Shown here one piece after another: positions 12,143-22,206 of a stretch of DNA of 64,000 nucleotides. Within the stretch, counting starts at the first letter, position 1. Every line of letters begins with the position of its first letter. The DNA is taken from NCBI GenBank assembly GCA_012932295.1, contig JAAONU010000006.1, positions 28,608,882-28,672,881 of the forward strand, in the 5' to 3' direction. Below the pieces are notes generated by a model. The model was not told the DNA's origin, did no database searches, and saw only the letters and a list, made by a program, of their open reading frames with translations. The position numbers and the translations under genes were made by a program. The DNA is from Cyclina sinensis (Eukaryota > Mollusca > Bivalvia > Venerida > Veneridae).

Positions 12143-12551
12143 GGGCCATTGCAATTACATGTGATAATCTGAGCTGCAATGCATGATATTACGACGATGA
12201 AATCACGATACCACCGTGAAGGTAACGTCATGTCACGGTTGTGAAAAAGCAGTAGTATGATGATGATAACTCGATACCTACGAAGATGATAAGGCAATGT
12301 TACAATATAACGATGGTGAAATTGCGATGATACGAAAGTGCGATGATGATAACGCTATAGTAAGATGGTAAAAACACTATGCTCCATCGCACTATAATCA
12401 TCGTAATATATTGACATCACGTTGTTGTCATCGTACGCATTATCTCCATATTGTCATCGCATCATCGTCGTCTTAGTATCATGATTTAGTGATTTCATCG
12501 TCGTTACATCGAGCATCGCGTTTTATATTATCACATGTAACGGGATGGCCC
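12143..12551. mobile_element. fold-back/MITE element with TA target site
   Basis: The ends are inverted repeats: GGGCCATTGCAATTACATG.. at the left and its inverted counterpart ..CATGTAACGGGATGGCCC at the right, each flanked by TA. The interior is a loose array of ATGATGATAACG/CATCGT words, in one orientation on the left and the other on the right, so the whole element folds back. No ORF. The TA duplication suggests Tc1/mariner-type mobilisation, which is an inference. Confidence 0.65.
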
Positions 12552-12561
12552 TATTAGAAAA

Positions 12562-12973
12562 CTACGGAATACCGTTAGCGCCATCGTGGTTAGACGTTAA
12601 AATCCAAAGGGCGACAATGCGATAGTGCGATGGCGACAGTGCGATAATGTGATGGTGACAGTGCGATAATGCGATGACGACAATACGATAATGCGAAAAC
12701 GCGATAGTGCGATGGCGACAATGCGATGATGCGATGGCGACAGTATGATATGACTATCGCATTGTCGCCATCGCACTATCGCGTTATCGCATTGTCGCCA
12801 TTGCATTATCGCATTGTCGTCATCTCATTATCGCGTTATCGCACTGTCGCCATCGCATTATCGCACTGTCACCATCGCATTATCGCACTGTCGCAATCGC
12901 ATTATCGCACTGTCGCATTGTCGCCCTCTGGATTATAACGTCTAACCACGATGGCCCTTACGGTATTCCGTAG
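12562..12973. mobile_element. fold-back element with GCGATAATGCGAC satellite arms
   Basis: The ends are long inverted repeats starting CTACGGAATACCGT and including CCATCGTGGTTAGACGTTA. Each arm then runs into tandem copies of GCGATAGTGCGATGGCGACA-type units, and the right arm is the reverse complement. AAAA flanks both ends (12558-12561 and 12974-12977) as a possible target duplication. The open frames on both strands here (Arg/His/Ser-rich) come from the repeat and are not genes. It lies 10 bp from the previous fold-back element. Confidence 0.7.
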
Positions 12974-13345
12974 AAAACCGTACATTATAGCTTAGATTTT
13001 GTTTGGACGTATGACTGGCTTGTAAAAACGAGCGTACTTAAAAATATTGCTATTTCCTATGTTCATATGTTTAAAACAGTCGTGAAGGTATTCCTAAATC
13101 AATTCATTTGTGCGTCATACTTCCGAATGTAAAACGGCTTTGAGAAATGTAATGCAAAACAAAGATGGAAACATTTCTGTAAGTTGAATGCGAAACGAAG
13201 GCAATACATCTAGGCGGTATGCATTTGATATGCCGGTCCTCTATGAATATTTGATGCCAGCTGACGATGTATGAAGAGATTGTGTAGAAGCGGAAAATAC
13301 CATCAAATAGGGCATTTTGTATTCCTCGTCTGTAGCCTTTAAAGT

Positions 13346-15124
13346 AACAAACCCTGAACTAAAGATTATTCACACTAACTTATGATGTCAGCTGTTAAGA
13401 TTTAGTCTTCGTCTTAGGGGAAGAAGGTGGTAGTGGTAACTTAGTAAAGGGTGATTTGAACTAGGAAATGAATTTGGAGTCAGCGCATTACACTGGTCCG
13501 AAAAAAGTGTTTGGCTTCTAAGTGAAAGCATCTCTGGTGTGAAAGCATATAAATCTTATCTCTTGGCTGGCTGTCTATTTAGTATTTTCACTGACAATTA
13601 ATCTTCAATGGTAGACTAGTTAGTAGAAGTAATTTACTTAAGGCTGTAAACAGTACTGACGCTCTTTCTCGGTTGACATCTGAAGCCAAAAATAAAGAAA
13701 ATAACAAGGTAGAAAATTTAGTTTCAGATTTTTTTTTGATTTCGGTGAATGCATTTCATTCAGCGAAAACTAGTCAAAAATGACCGTCCTGTTTTTGCGG
13801 CTCTGAATAATCTTTGAGTGGCATTTCTGTTGTAATATATAAATAAATTCTCCTAACGAAGTCATGTCAAATCAAGTCCAGTCATAACAAACTATTGAAC
13901 TGATCAGTTTACTGTTTATAAGTAAGATTACAATTATTTGACCTTTAACTCAAAACCTTAGATACAACATTGTCTCTGAGGCACTGTGCGAGCTTTCCAT
14001 GACAGTAATATACATTTTGGTATTAAGAAAACTAACACAGCAACACAAGACAATTACTATTCGCCACAGATATTTCAGAGAGTAAATTACTTTGTAAATC
14101 CGTTACTCAGGTATCAAAGGACGAACAGAATTTCAAATTTTTTCATTCAAATTTTCTATGCCACTTCTACTTTTAACGTATTTTGAACATACCCGTGTAC
14201 ACATATTAGGGCCACTCCCTAGAACTACATGAGGACAGGAATATGTTCTTGTTTTGTTGTCAGTTTTTTTTCAGATTGGTTTAAGCATTCTCTTTATGTA
14301 AGCACTCAGTCACAGAAATTGCTCCTTTTGCTTAATGTTTGGGCCTAATTTGGCGGCATGTATCTTCAATTTTCAAAATGCAAAGAACCTTGTTTCAATG
14401 TTTAGGCAAATTCATCATATTTGTGATAACAATGATTTGTAGATTTTGCGTGATTGATGTCATTTTGCATTGGCCTATTGTCCATACGTACGTTTTAATG
14501 ATATGAATGAAATTAATGGTATGATACTAATTTCAGGAAGAAAAGACGATTATTCTTTATAAAAAACACACACAAAATGTTATTGTTTTACACTCATTAA
14601 TATGCTTCAAAATCAACATTGTTCTTTAAATCTAACTGGATTAATAGAGATTAATAGGTTTGTGTCTTAATATGAGAAAGTTTATCTGGCAAGGCGTAGG
14701 AATTTATCGGGTGAGCCTTCTATTTACCCTGTCACATCTGGCATTTAGAAAAATTTACTAAAGATATTGAAAATCTATCTTTAAAGTGTTTCAAATTTGG
14801 CTAATGTCAAGGTTATCCGCGAGGGGTACATATATACAAAAAATAGTTACAAAGTTTCAATAATTTTATTTCTTTAAATGATCACTATATTGTAAGATCT
14901 ACATATTGAACTATTTAATTTTTATTCAAGTAGTCTCTGTTTGTAATACCAACAATTTTATCACTTCTGATAATAAACACAAAAGTAGTCATTGACGTAT
15001 AAAGCAAGATTTATACGGCACTCCTTTATCGGTCGGATATGAAATAATTGACAGGAAAAAAAGATCAACCAGTTGCCATCTCTTTGATTTATACTTCGTT
15101 CAATCTTTTTCTATTTGAGTTTAT
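13346..15124. other. unannotated AT-rich DNA
   Basis: No gene, tRNA or clear repeat recognised. Short ORFs such as 13986-14186 show no domain or conservation. Confidence 0.35.
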
Positions 15125-15325
15125 TCGTTTTCGGTATCGGTTGCTCCTGGGACCGACGCCCCCTACAGATGTTAGTTATTTTATGTTGTTGGGGATAGGG
15201 CATGGTACTAAAATCATCCCATTCCAGAGTCCAGAGACACATCGGCTTTTTCACGCTCAGCGTCTAACACAGATACATGGGACCTCGGTTTAACGTCTCA
15301 TCCGAAAGATAATTAGTGGAGGAGA
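15125..15325 (-). mobile_element. tRNA-derived SINE, head missing
   Basis: The sequence matches the body of the SINEs at 18139-18402 (same orientation) and 30472-30695 (opposite orientation). Shared blocks are GACCGACGCCC.CTGCAGAG-like and the ATGTTGTGGGGATA and CGCTCAGYGTMYAACAC regions. The tRNA-like promoter part is missing at its 5' (right) side. The ORF 15048-15293 lies in this SINE and is not a gene. Confidence 0.65.
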
Positions 15326-15859
15326 CGTTTTTTATTATTAACAAAAAGATTGGGTATGTCCGATTACAATGCATACGGCTAACAACGCGCCCCAACCAAT
15401 GTGTAAAGCCTGCAATTAATTAACAACCAGGAAATACAGTCAGTTCAAATCCGGCATCTCTGACTGATCTAAAAGTGCGTGCCGAATCAATTCGTTTTCT
15501 TGTCGGCACTTCCATCGCCTTGAGATTAAAAACATTGTATAATAAAATAGCCCATGTTAGCCGCCAACGTTCTTAAAACAAGACGAACGTATTTCGAACG
15601 CAATTGCAGTACTTCGATCGTACTAGAGTCGAGCAATGGCGTGATTCTGTCGGGCGACAATTGGCAGTACGAGTTCACACCGATCTGTTTGTTTGTAGTT
15701 CGTTCACCCCTTTCACAGACTGACGTAACTCGACCGCATTTCGTTCTACGTACGTTGTTATTTGGATTAAATTCGATAAATCAACATTAAAACTTCTGGA
15801 CAAGTTTGAAACACGTTTCTATCCGGTTCTAAACGTTCAAAAAAGGTTCTTGGTACGCT

Positions 15860-16126
15860 CTACTCGTTTCGAGTACGTTTATTACGCCTTAAGCAGTTCT
15901 TACGACGCCTTCCCCGTTTGCAGTGAAATCCAAGTAGGGTATAAATACTGGCCGTTTCCTCGGAGTCACCAGAGGGCACATGTTGTAAAACCCCATTCTC
16001 TTGATTTTGAGACACCGTGGCTGGCTCAGAAGACTCAATAACTTGGATATGAGTTTTAGTTGAGGAAAAGAGGGTGGCTGCCTTATTATGCCCAGTTTGT
16101 CTTGTTTTACTCTTCCTTGGAGGCAT
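15860..16126 (-). CDS. 88-residue basic ORF inside the CpG-rich element
   Basis: The frame starts MPPRKSKTRQTGHNK and ends in a Lys/Arg-rich tail (CKRGRRRKN..RRNKRTRNE). It is very basic at both ends, with a polar middle. It begins about 66 bp downstream of a TATAAAA box on the same strand, so it may be the 5' part of a transposon gene kept in a deleted copy. No known domain was recognised. It may be truncated by the internal deletion rather than a complete protein. Confidence 0.35.
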   Translation of the reverse strand: MPPRKSKTRQTGHNKAATLFSSTKTHIQVIESSEPATVSQNQENGVLQHVPSGDSEETASIYTLLGFHCKRGRRRKNCLRRNKRTRNE

Positions 16127-16191
16127 GATTATTACAATTGTCGTTGTTTTGATGTGGACAGTTTGAACGAGGAATGGCAGAAACGCGCTGA

Positions 16192-16201
16192 GTTTTTATA
16201 G
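16192..16201 (-). promoter_or_regulatory. TATA box (CTATAAAAAC)
   Basis: Read on the minus strand, GGGCTATAAAAACTC lies about 66-75 bp before the ATG of the 88-residue ORF, leaving room for a start site near 16168. Its position inside the CpG-rich element suggests the promoter of the parental transposon gene. Confidence 0.45.
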
Positions 16202-16624
16202 CCCGCAGACCAGGACGTGATTGCAATGACGACCTGAGCGCACTAGGGACGTGCTGAGGACGTGGTCAGAACTGGTTAAAACTCTCTGCGAACGAGGTGG
16301 TCGTGTTAAGAACTAGTTCGAACGGAATTCAACGTATAAGGATCGTAGTGGAACTACTAGTAGTAACACAACGGATATAATCTGACTGCAGACAGCCATG
16401 AACTGATTGAAAACGTTGTTACCGAGCAATTTTATCCGATCTAAGCAGACTGCAGACGGGTTTAAGACGGGGGGGGGGACGTATCAGGTTTATGAACTAA
16501 TTGGATTATTATTGTAGATATTTTCCGGCAAAAGTTACACGTTTTAACCAGACCGCAGTCCGTTTTATGATATTTCAATGAACTGGTAAGACGTGTTAAG
16601 AACTAGTTTGGTGTGATAGCAGCT

Positions 16625-18138
16625 TTAAGAAAAAATAAACAAAATGTTACTTTTTCAAGTTTCAGCTTCTTACCTTATAGCTTTTTTATATCCAAGTAAA
16701 AAAATAATTAAAAAGTTTATTTAAGTTTAAGGGTACATAGCGGCTCATCTTTACCACAAACTAACTTGGAGTTGTCTGGTGTGACACGGGAGGTAATTGT
16801 GCGTTGATATTGCTTCATACTCAATGCAGAGTTGCTTCCCTCTTCTTGTGGCTTCGCAGGTAATCCACGCCTTTGCCGATACTCGAACTTAGCAAGAGCG
16901 AAGTGGTTAGTTGACAGCTAGTAGAAACATAACAGTCAGTATTAGCAAAAATGTATAAAGTATTCATTCAATTATTTATTCAATTATTCATTCTTTCACA
17001 TACACATACATCCACTCGCTCACTAAAGCATTCATTCATTCAGTTATCACTCAGTCACTCACTCATCAATTCATTGTTCATTTATTCATTTTTTCTGTAC
17101 TTTATTTTGTCGTTTGGATTTACCTTCGTCGGATAATTCTTTTGTGTCCTCCCTTGAATAAGAAAGCCGGAAAGAAAGAACAATAGAAAGAAGAAAAAAG
17201 TATTGAATAATTAACTGGCGCTGTATTTGATATTGTCAAAGTTACAACAAAAGTTGTGGACTAGTTGTTGTTGACGATTATCTTATTTATTGTCATGTCG
17301 TTTCACTGAATACAAAATATTGAAATTTAACCAAAGTAATTAAATAGAAACAATGATGAATATTTCATCAGTACGAAAATAAAGGTATCACTGACAATGA
17401 TCAATATTTTCTCAACATTCGATTTTTTAATATTCATAAAGTGAGTTCTTCATACTGCGTGGAGTGGCACTACATATGACGATATTAGGGTTCAGTTAAT
17501 ATCGGCTAATATGATTCAGCAAATATTCTTCCTTTTCCCTGGATCTTCTGAAGTATATATGTATATATCAAATAATGACATGAAGAGCAAGTGTACTACA
17601 ATTTAGTGCACACCTTTGTTAGTACAATCGTAACAACTCGGCCTTTTCCGACAACTTCGTATAAAGACTTATTGAAGTCGCCCGAGGTGTTCCGATGGCC
17701 ATCTGTTGAAATAAGGTTTTTGAATAATGTTTTTTTTTTTAAGTTTGAGTAATTAAAATCAGTTTCAATTAGAATTTATTGACTTGTCAACAAATCACTG
17801 CCTTAAGCATTTAACTTGAATTAAAATGTTTCTTGCTGTATAACAAAATACAAACATATTTACTTGTTTCAAATTCATGTCTTAAAATACTAATAACAAA
17901 ATTAATTCTTTTCAATAAGTTTCACTAGACTAATTTCAATGCAAATTAAGACGGTCAAGATGTCTTTAGCAATATCACTTACCTTGCTGCTATTGTCTAG
18001 AATGAAAGGTCATGAAGAGCGAAAGGATCAAGTGTGACCTTGAGATTTGAACATTGCAACATATTCATAACTACTATATGGCATCTCCGTTCCTTAATTG
18101 TTAGGCTTTTAATGAGTGGTTGTGCACCATAATAGCCA
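16625..18138. other. unannotated DNA with a degenerate ATTC array
   Basis: No gene recognised. 16951-17100 is a degenerate (CATT)n/(ATTC)n stretch with CACT variants, which explains the open frame there. About 60 bp near 17220-17280 resemble 21165-21225 upstream of the Mab-21 gene (GATAT.GTCA.AGTTA.A.CAAA.GTTGTGGAC). Confidence 0.4.
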
Positions 18139-18402
18139 CCTATTTAAGTTTATTTATCGTCGGTACCGGTTGCTCATATGACCGACGCCCTCTGCAGAGA
18201 TTTTATGTTGTGGGGGATAGTGCAAGATACAGAAAGTATCCCGTTGCAGTGACACCAGTGTTTCTTCTGCATGCTCAGTGTACAGCACTGTTACATAGGA
18301 CCACTTCGAAAAACAGTTATGTTATAGGAGGAGCGGGGAATCGATCTCGTGACCCTTGCGTTACCAGTCCAGCGCGTTACTACTGGACTACTTACCCGCT
18401 CC
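18139..18402 (-). mobile_element. tRNA-derived SINE
   Basis: The minus-strand 5' end (18402 down to 18327) is tRNA-like: GGAGCGGGTAAGTAGTCCAG at the start and a B-box-like GAGATCGATTCC. The body then shares its central block (CTCTGCAGAGGGCGTCGGT) with the SINEs at 15125 and 30472. The tail is short and AT-rich. The 122-codon plus-strand frame 18120-18488 is antisense to this SINE and is rejected as a gene. Confidence 0.8.
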
Positions 18403-18713
18403 ATATTCACCATAGTATGCAATATTTTCAGTGTAAACCTGATAAAAAATGTCAGTTGCATCCGTATACATCTATCAAAAATGTTTGACAAGACTTGTTT
18501 CGATTCATAGCATGCTTGTGAAATTGCATTAATGCATTTGACGCAAATTCAAACACGGCATATTTGTCAATGAACCCCTAGTACTTATAGTATAATATTG
18601 AACATCGTATAACAGATCTCTGAATGTAGCTTTGTTTGGCAAATCGTTATGAACTGAATTTAGGTACTGAACTTCACCAGTGGAATGAACGATACTCGTA
18701 CTAAAGCGATAAT
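18403..18713. other. unannotated AT-rich DNA
   Basis: Nothing recognised. Confidence 0.35.
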
Positions 18714-18782
18714 GCTTTATAAATCGTCATTATTTATCTACATAAGAAACTGTATTTCTTATTAGGTAAAAAATGACGATTT
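18714..18782. repeat. about 70-bp palindromic mini-element, copy 1
   Basis: ATAAATCGTCATT at the left pairs with AATGACGATTT at the right, and TAAGAAA pairs with TTTCTTA inside, forming a long hairpin. A homologous hairpin in inverted orientation is at 27537-27611. It lies about 210 bp downstream of the stop codon of the Mab-21 gene. It is likely a very small MITE; a hairpin RNA is possible but unsupported. Confidence 0.6.
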
Positions 18783-18991
18783 TTTTAATACACGCAGTCT
18801 TCAGAAATTTTTTTTCATTAATATAAGGTGCAAATTCTGGACAGCCTTAATAGAAGTTTCCTAAAATACCTGAAACAACATTTTTTTCTTAAGCAATACA
18901 TAGCAAAATATATTGCATTTTACATTAGACTGAGTTAAAGTTATCACAATTCTTCAAACACTATCGCAGTTGAAGGGAGATGAAACTGCGT

Positions 18992-18997
18992 TTTATT
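18992..18997 (-). other. poly(A) signal overlapping the stop codon
   Basis: On the minus strand the end of the Mab-21 gene reads TTGTAATAAAACG. The stop TAA (18998-18996) overlaps AATAAA. If used, the 3' UTR would be only a few tens of bases. Confidence 0.5.
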
Positions 18998-21041
18998 ACA
19001 AACAATTTAGCATGTTGCCGATTATTCTTGAGAGATGATATTTTGCTGCATTATTTCTTTCTCTGATATTTAGTGACATTTTGTAGCATGTTAGGGCATC
19101 ACTTGGACTGTTTTCTTGTTCAAAACATTGCCCCAGAAGGTTCAGGGCCGTCTCCTTGTGTCCTAAGTTTATTTCTGTGAAAATTGCTTTCAAAAGATTT
19201 GTAAGTGCTCTTTGTTGTTCATTGTATCTGTGAAGGCAGCCATAGGTCTTATATTGAAGAAAGTAGAGAAAAGGAAGAGAGTCGACAACAGCCAAGTCCA
19301 TCCAGCCGTCTCTGACATCTCTGTATTGTAGGTCGTCTTCCGGTGACCGGAACATTTCATACTGCAGTTCACGTGGTATGCAGTTTATTTCAGCTGGGAT
19401 GAATCTGATGCAAAATGCACAAACAAGTGGGATAGCATTTTCATTTTGGTTGTAACAAACTCTGCAGAATCCATGCTTCGAGTGCTTGGTAAAATGGTTA
19501 CAGCAACATATAGGCTGAACTCTACCCAGACAGTACAGTCTCTCTGTTTCTTTCAGAATAGATTCAGTTCTAGGCATGTCACCCGCACAGTAGAAAGCAG
19601 ATGCTTGTTTCAACCTTCCGGAAGACACATCCGAATTCAAGCCCATTGATAACCAGCTTACTGCTTCTGGTGAAACTGAATTGTTAGTACCAATGTTTAA
19701 CGATGCAAGTACTGACCCGAGAAGGGAACAGAGTATAGGTACCAGAAATGACATTGCTTTTTGTTGTAAATAATTACCTTCTCTGTAGTGTCTCAAAGTC
19801 TTTAAAAGTGTTTGTGTTACGTGTTGAAACACCGTTCTATAATTTTGACCGCGGCTGCATTCTTTTAAGAATCCTGGCCAACCACAGAGATGCGCAACAA
19901 AATTTTTTACTAATCCCGCTGAAGTAATAAAATCATTATTGACATTCTGTGGATATATTGATTGTTGTAACCGCTGACCAAGGTCATCTATCTGAATTCT
20001 AAGCAATGCAAGTCCAAGATTTTGCATTATTACACGCATAACTGGTTTTAACTTGTTTACATCTGCAGAACAAATCTTTCCTGCCATCAGATTATTCTTA
20101 CGTATGATAAAGTGTGGACAGCTTCTGTGTAGTACGGAAAGGTATAATCGATGTACACAGAATAATAAACAAGCTAACACATTACTTTCTTGCCATTCCT
20201 TAGGATGTGAACTTTCTATGCAATGTAACAGGACCGTTTTACACATATAGCTTGTTACAGACTCAAGACGGTATGTTTTTAAAATCATTTTCATCAACAC
20301 ATAACACCTTAATTGTGTAATGTTTAAATTAAACATCAAACATCTCTCTGCTTTACAGGTAGATATTCTCCATTCAAGATGTTGTATCTGACTGATTTTA
20401 CTTCCGGCTGCAACAGCCATATAGCCACTGCTTCCTGCATACCTCTTCATCTCAGCAGTAGGCCATAATCCCGACATTCTGTTTAACCAGTCTCTAGCTT
20501 CATAAGGCCATGACGTACAAGAAAATGCAGGTACGTGATCCAAGGCCATTACACCGGATTGTCCTAGGTGTGAGTCTGCAGGGCCATCTGTAGTCCCAGA
20601 AAATGTTTGTTTTAAGAATGAATTTTTTATCAGTATTCTATTATAATCATCCCGGAAGCAGTGTTGATTCAGTACATCAGTAACAGGGAGAGGTACATCA
20701 GGTCTGATCATCTGTAGCTTACAGTAACCTGGAGCCGTTTCTTCATCTTGTATCATCAGTAAGTTTGTACGACCTTGTTTCCACTCAAAATAGTCATGTA
20801 TCATGATATAATCAGGAAGAATAACTAGAGCGTCCAAGTCTGAATTAAGGCCTCTGATTGTGGTGCCCTCCGACTGGCTGCCGAATAAATATACAGGTCT
20901 ATCTGTAATAAAAAGGACGGTTTCTTGCAGTAGTGCTGACCTTCTCCGCTTCATAACCATCTTCTCATTTACACCAATATCATCTAAAACTTTGGACAGT
21001 CTCAGCGAAAAGTCATGACTGTATTCAGGTAAACGAAACAT
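18996..21041 (-). CDS. Mab-21 domain protein, cGAS-like receptor (cGLR) family
   Basis: A complete 681-residue frame in one exon. The N-terminus has an amphipathic helix (RLPEYSHDFSLRLSKVLDDIG) followed by KMVMKRRR. The nucleotidyltransferase signature is then present: FGSQSEGTT with G54-S55 and SDLD with D68 and D70, the GS..DxD pattern of cGAS/Mab-21 enzymes that bind the metal ions. FNLNITQLRCYVLMKMILK (about 240-260) and CPHFIIRKNNLMAGK (about 308-323) are conserved Mab-21 C-lobe blocks. The C-terminus (about residues 600-681; ALNLLGQCFEQ..DALTCYKMSL) looks like TPR-type helices. The third acidic residue cannot be assigned by eye, and the vertebrate cGAS zinc thumb (H..CC..C) is not evident. 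Such proteins are numerous in bivalves, and some animal cGLRs make cyclic dinucleotides on sensing RNA or DNA; whether this one does is an inference. Upstream, TTTATAAATTTACAG just before G-ATG resembles a 3' splice site, so a 5' UTR intron is likely. An in-frame TAA lies 4 codons upstream. Fold and family are sure; ligand and activity are not. Confidence 0.88.
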   Translation of the reverse strand: MFRLPEYSHDFSLRLSKVLDDIGVNEKMVMKRRRSALLQETVLFITDRPVYLFGSQSEGTTIRGLNSDLDALVILPDYIMIHDYFEWKQGRTNLLMIQDEETAPGYCKLQMIRPDVPLPVTDVLNQHCFRDDYNRILIKNSFLKQTFSGTTDGPADSHLGQSGVMALDHVPAFSCTSWPYEARDWLNRMSGLWPTAEMKRYAGSSGYMAVAAGSKISQIQHLEWRISTCKAERCLMFNLNITQLRCYVLMKMILKTYRLESVTSYMCKTVLLHCIESSHPKEWQESNVLACLLFCVHRLYLSVLHRSCPHFIIRKNNLMAGKICSADVNKLKPVMRVIMQNLGLALLRIQIDDLGQRLQQSIYPQNVNNDFITSAGLVKNFVAHLCGWPGFLKECSRGQNYRTVFQHVTQTLLKTLRHYREGNYLQQKAMSFLVPILCSLLGSVLASLNIGTNNSVSPEAVSWLSMGLNSDVSSGRLKQASAFYCAGDMPRTESILKETERLYCLGRVQPICCCNHFTKHSKHGFCRVCYNQNENAIPLVCAFCIRFIPAEINCIPRELQYEMFRSPEDDLQYRDVRDGWMDLAVVDSLPFLYFLQYKTYGCLHRYNEQQRALTNLLKAIFTEINLGHKETALNLLGQCFEQENSPSDALTCYKMSLNIRERNNAAKYHLSRIIGNMLNCL

Positions 21042-21472
21042 CCTGTAAATTTATAAATATTTCATTTCAAGAAGTAATTTAAAATATCTATACCGAACTG
21101 GGTTATACAATGTTAACCATAAATCTGCTCTCTTAAATGTTTAAATTTCAGTCACTATTATTATATGTGATATCGTCAGAGTTATAGCAAATGTTGTGGA
21201 CAGGTTGTTACTGACGACTAGAAACATCAATTGGCATTACAAATTTGACATTAAGCTTGTTTTACTGATATCTCGTTGGATACATGACATATGCGAAGCT
21301 ATGGGCCTATTCAATCATACAGCTATTTTCCCCTTTTATCATATTGTATTGTTTCTGTGTAAAAGAGAGATTTTTTAAAACATTTACTTTGCAATATTAA
21401 TTTTGGAAACAAACTAACTGTTCGCATTGAGTAAACACCTTTTTCTATTAAAAACGTGTGAAACTGTAAACT
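21042..21472 (-). promoter_or_regulatory. 5' flank of the Mab-21/cGLR gene
   Basis: This is the only non-repetitive DNA between the ATG and the palindromic element at 21473. A likely 3' splice site (ACAG) abuts the ATG. No TATA box at a convincing distance was found, and no immune response element (NF-kB or ISRE type) was recognised by eye. Confidence 0.3.
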
Positions 21473-21853
21473 CAATAGAAAGATACTACGTCACCACGCA
21501 CCTGTTTTATGCTCCCTTGCGGACCTTTTTTTTTGTAAACAATCCGTCGATTGAAGGGTGAAATGGTCTTTTTCAATAAGAAATCTGTATAGTTACAAAA
21601 AATCATGTTGTGCACCGAAAATTGGCTGGTGTGCTTTGTATATACGTTAAGATTTTTTATAATGTAAAAATCTAGTTTAGGCCTGAAAACCGGTGAAAGT
21701 TTGTTTTATAATGCATGCTTATAAAACTTTCACCCGTTTTCACGCCTAAACTATATAGAATTTAACATTATAAAAATTAGATGGATTGTTGACAATAAAA
21801 GGTCCGCGAGAGAGTATAATACAGGTGCACGATGACGTAGTATCATTCTATTG
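21473..21853. mobile_element. 381-bp palindromic MITE
   Basis: Nearly the whole element is one inverted repeat. The outer arms are CAATAGAAAGATACTACGTCA and, from the right, CAATAGAATGATACTACGTCA. They are followed by matching blocks around CACCTGT..TAT.CTC and GGACCTTTT, then a central stem AGTTTAGGC.TGAAAAC.GGTGAAAGTTT..TTATAA. AAACT flanks both sides (21468-21472 and 21854-21858) as a probable 5-bp target duplication. No ORF. It lies about 430 bp upstream of the Mab-21 start codon. Confidence 0.8.
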
Positions 21854-22206
21854 AAACTCATCGATTGAAATTCGTAAACAAGTTATTTGTATGGTAAGCA
21901 TCATACACAAGTTTTCTTTCATTTTCAAGGGAGGTGTTGTTTAACTGTTTTTGTTTTCTTTCTCTGTATTAGCGCTGTATTTCTGCCCTTAATTTTTCCC
22001 TTATTTTTGAAGTGAATAGAATGTTTATTTACATTTAAAATATCATAAAAAAACAGAAATCAGACCTAATTGAAGACAAGGTGAATTTTATCTTATAGAA
22101 ATCAACTAACCATACTTTACCTGCCTAGATGCCTACACCCAACCGTAAATATTTTTTATCCTACACTGATTAACAAAACACTTATTTCAAAGCACTATGC
22201 TTTTTT
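21854..22206. other. unannotated AT-rich DNA
   Basis: Nothing recognised between the palindromic MITE and the pearl-like element. Confidence 0.35.

Larger units (their letters stand above)
7785..13345 (+). repeat. segmental duplication, copy A
   Basis: Blocks in the same order and orientation match 26505-29365: 7785-7920 with 26505-26638 (TATGCTGATATAAGAC..), 10349-10785 with 26645-27056 (CTTAGTTACAGA.., GGCTACAGCTAGCC), 11800-11935 with 27985-28062 plus about 29000-29040 (AAACGCGTAATTGA, TTGCATGTTTGTCT), and 13195-13345 with about 29215-29365. Copy A has gained a LINE and two fold-back elements. ORFs in the matching blocks are not conserved between copies, so the duplicated DNA looks non-coding. 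Confidence 0.7.
15549..16624. mobile_element. CpG-rich DNA transposon, probably non-autonomous
   Basis: The two ends form imperfect inverted repeats of about 30 bp: AGCCCATGTTAGCCGCCAAC..GTTCTTAA at the left and, from the right inward, AGCTGCTATCACACCAAACTAGTTCTTAA. The 1.1 kb between is far richer in CG than its surroundings, as expected of a young insertion. It also holds repeated GTTAAGAACTAGTT words (16310, 16592). A small minus-strand ORF with a TATA box lies inside. No transposase motif. Target duplication unclear. Confidence 0.5.

Noticed and set aside
12597..12938. Arg/His/Ser-rich ORFs on both strands
   Set aside because: They are translations of the GCGATAATGCGAC palindromic satellite arms.
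16951..17136. Ser/His/Leu-rich ORF
   Set aside because: It comes from a degenerate ATTC/CACT simple repeat.
18120..18488. 122-residue plus-strand ORF
   Set aside because: It lies across a minus-strand tRNA-derived SINE; the frame is the antisense of that repeat.
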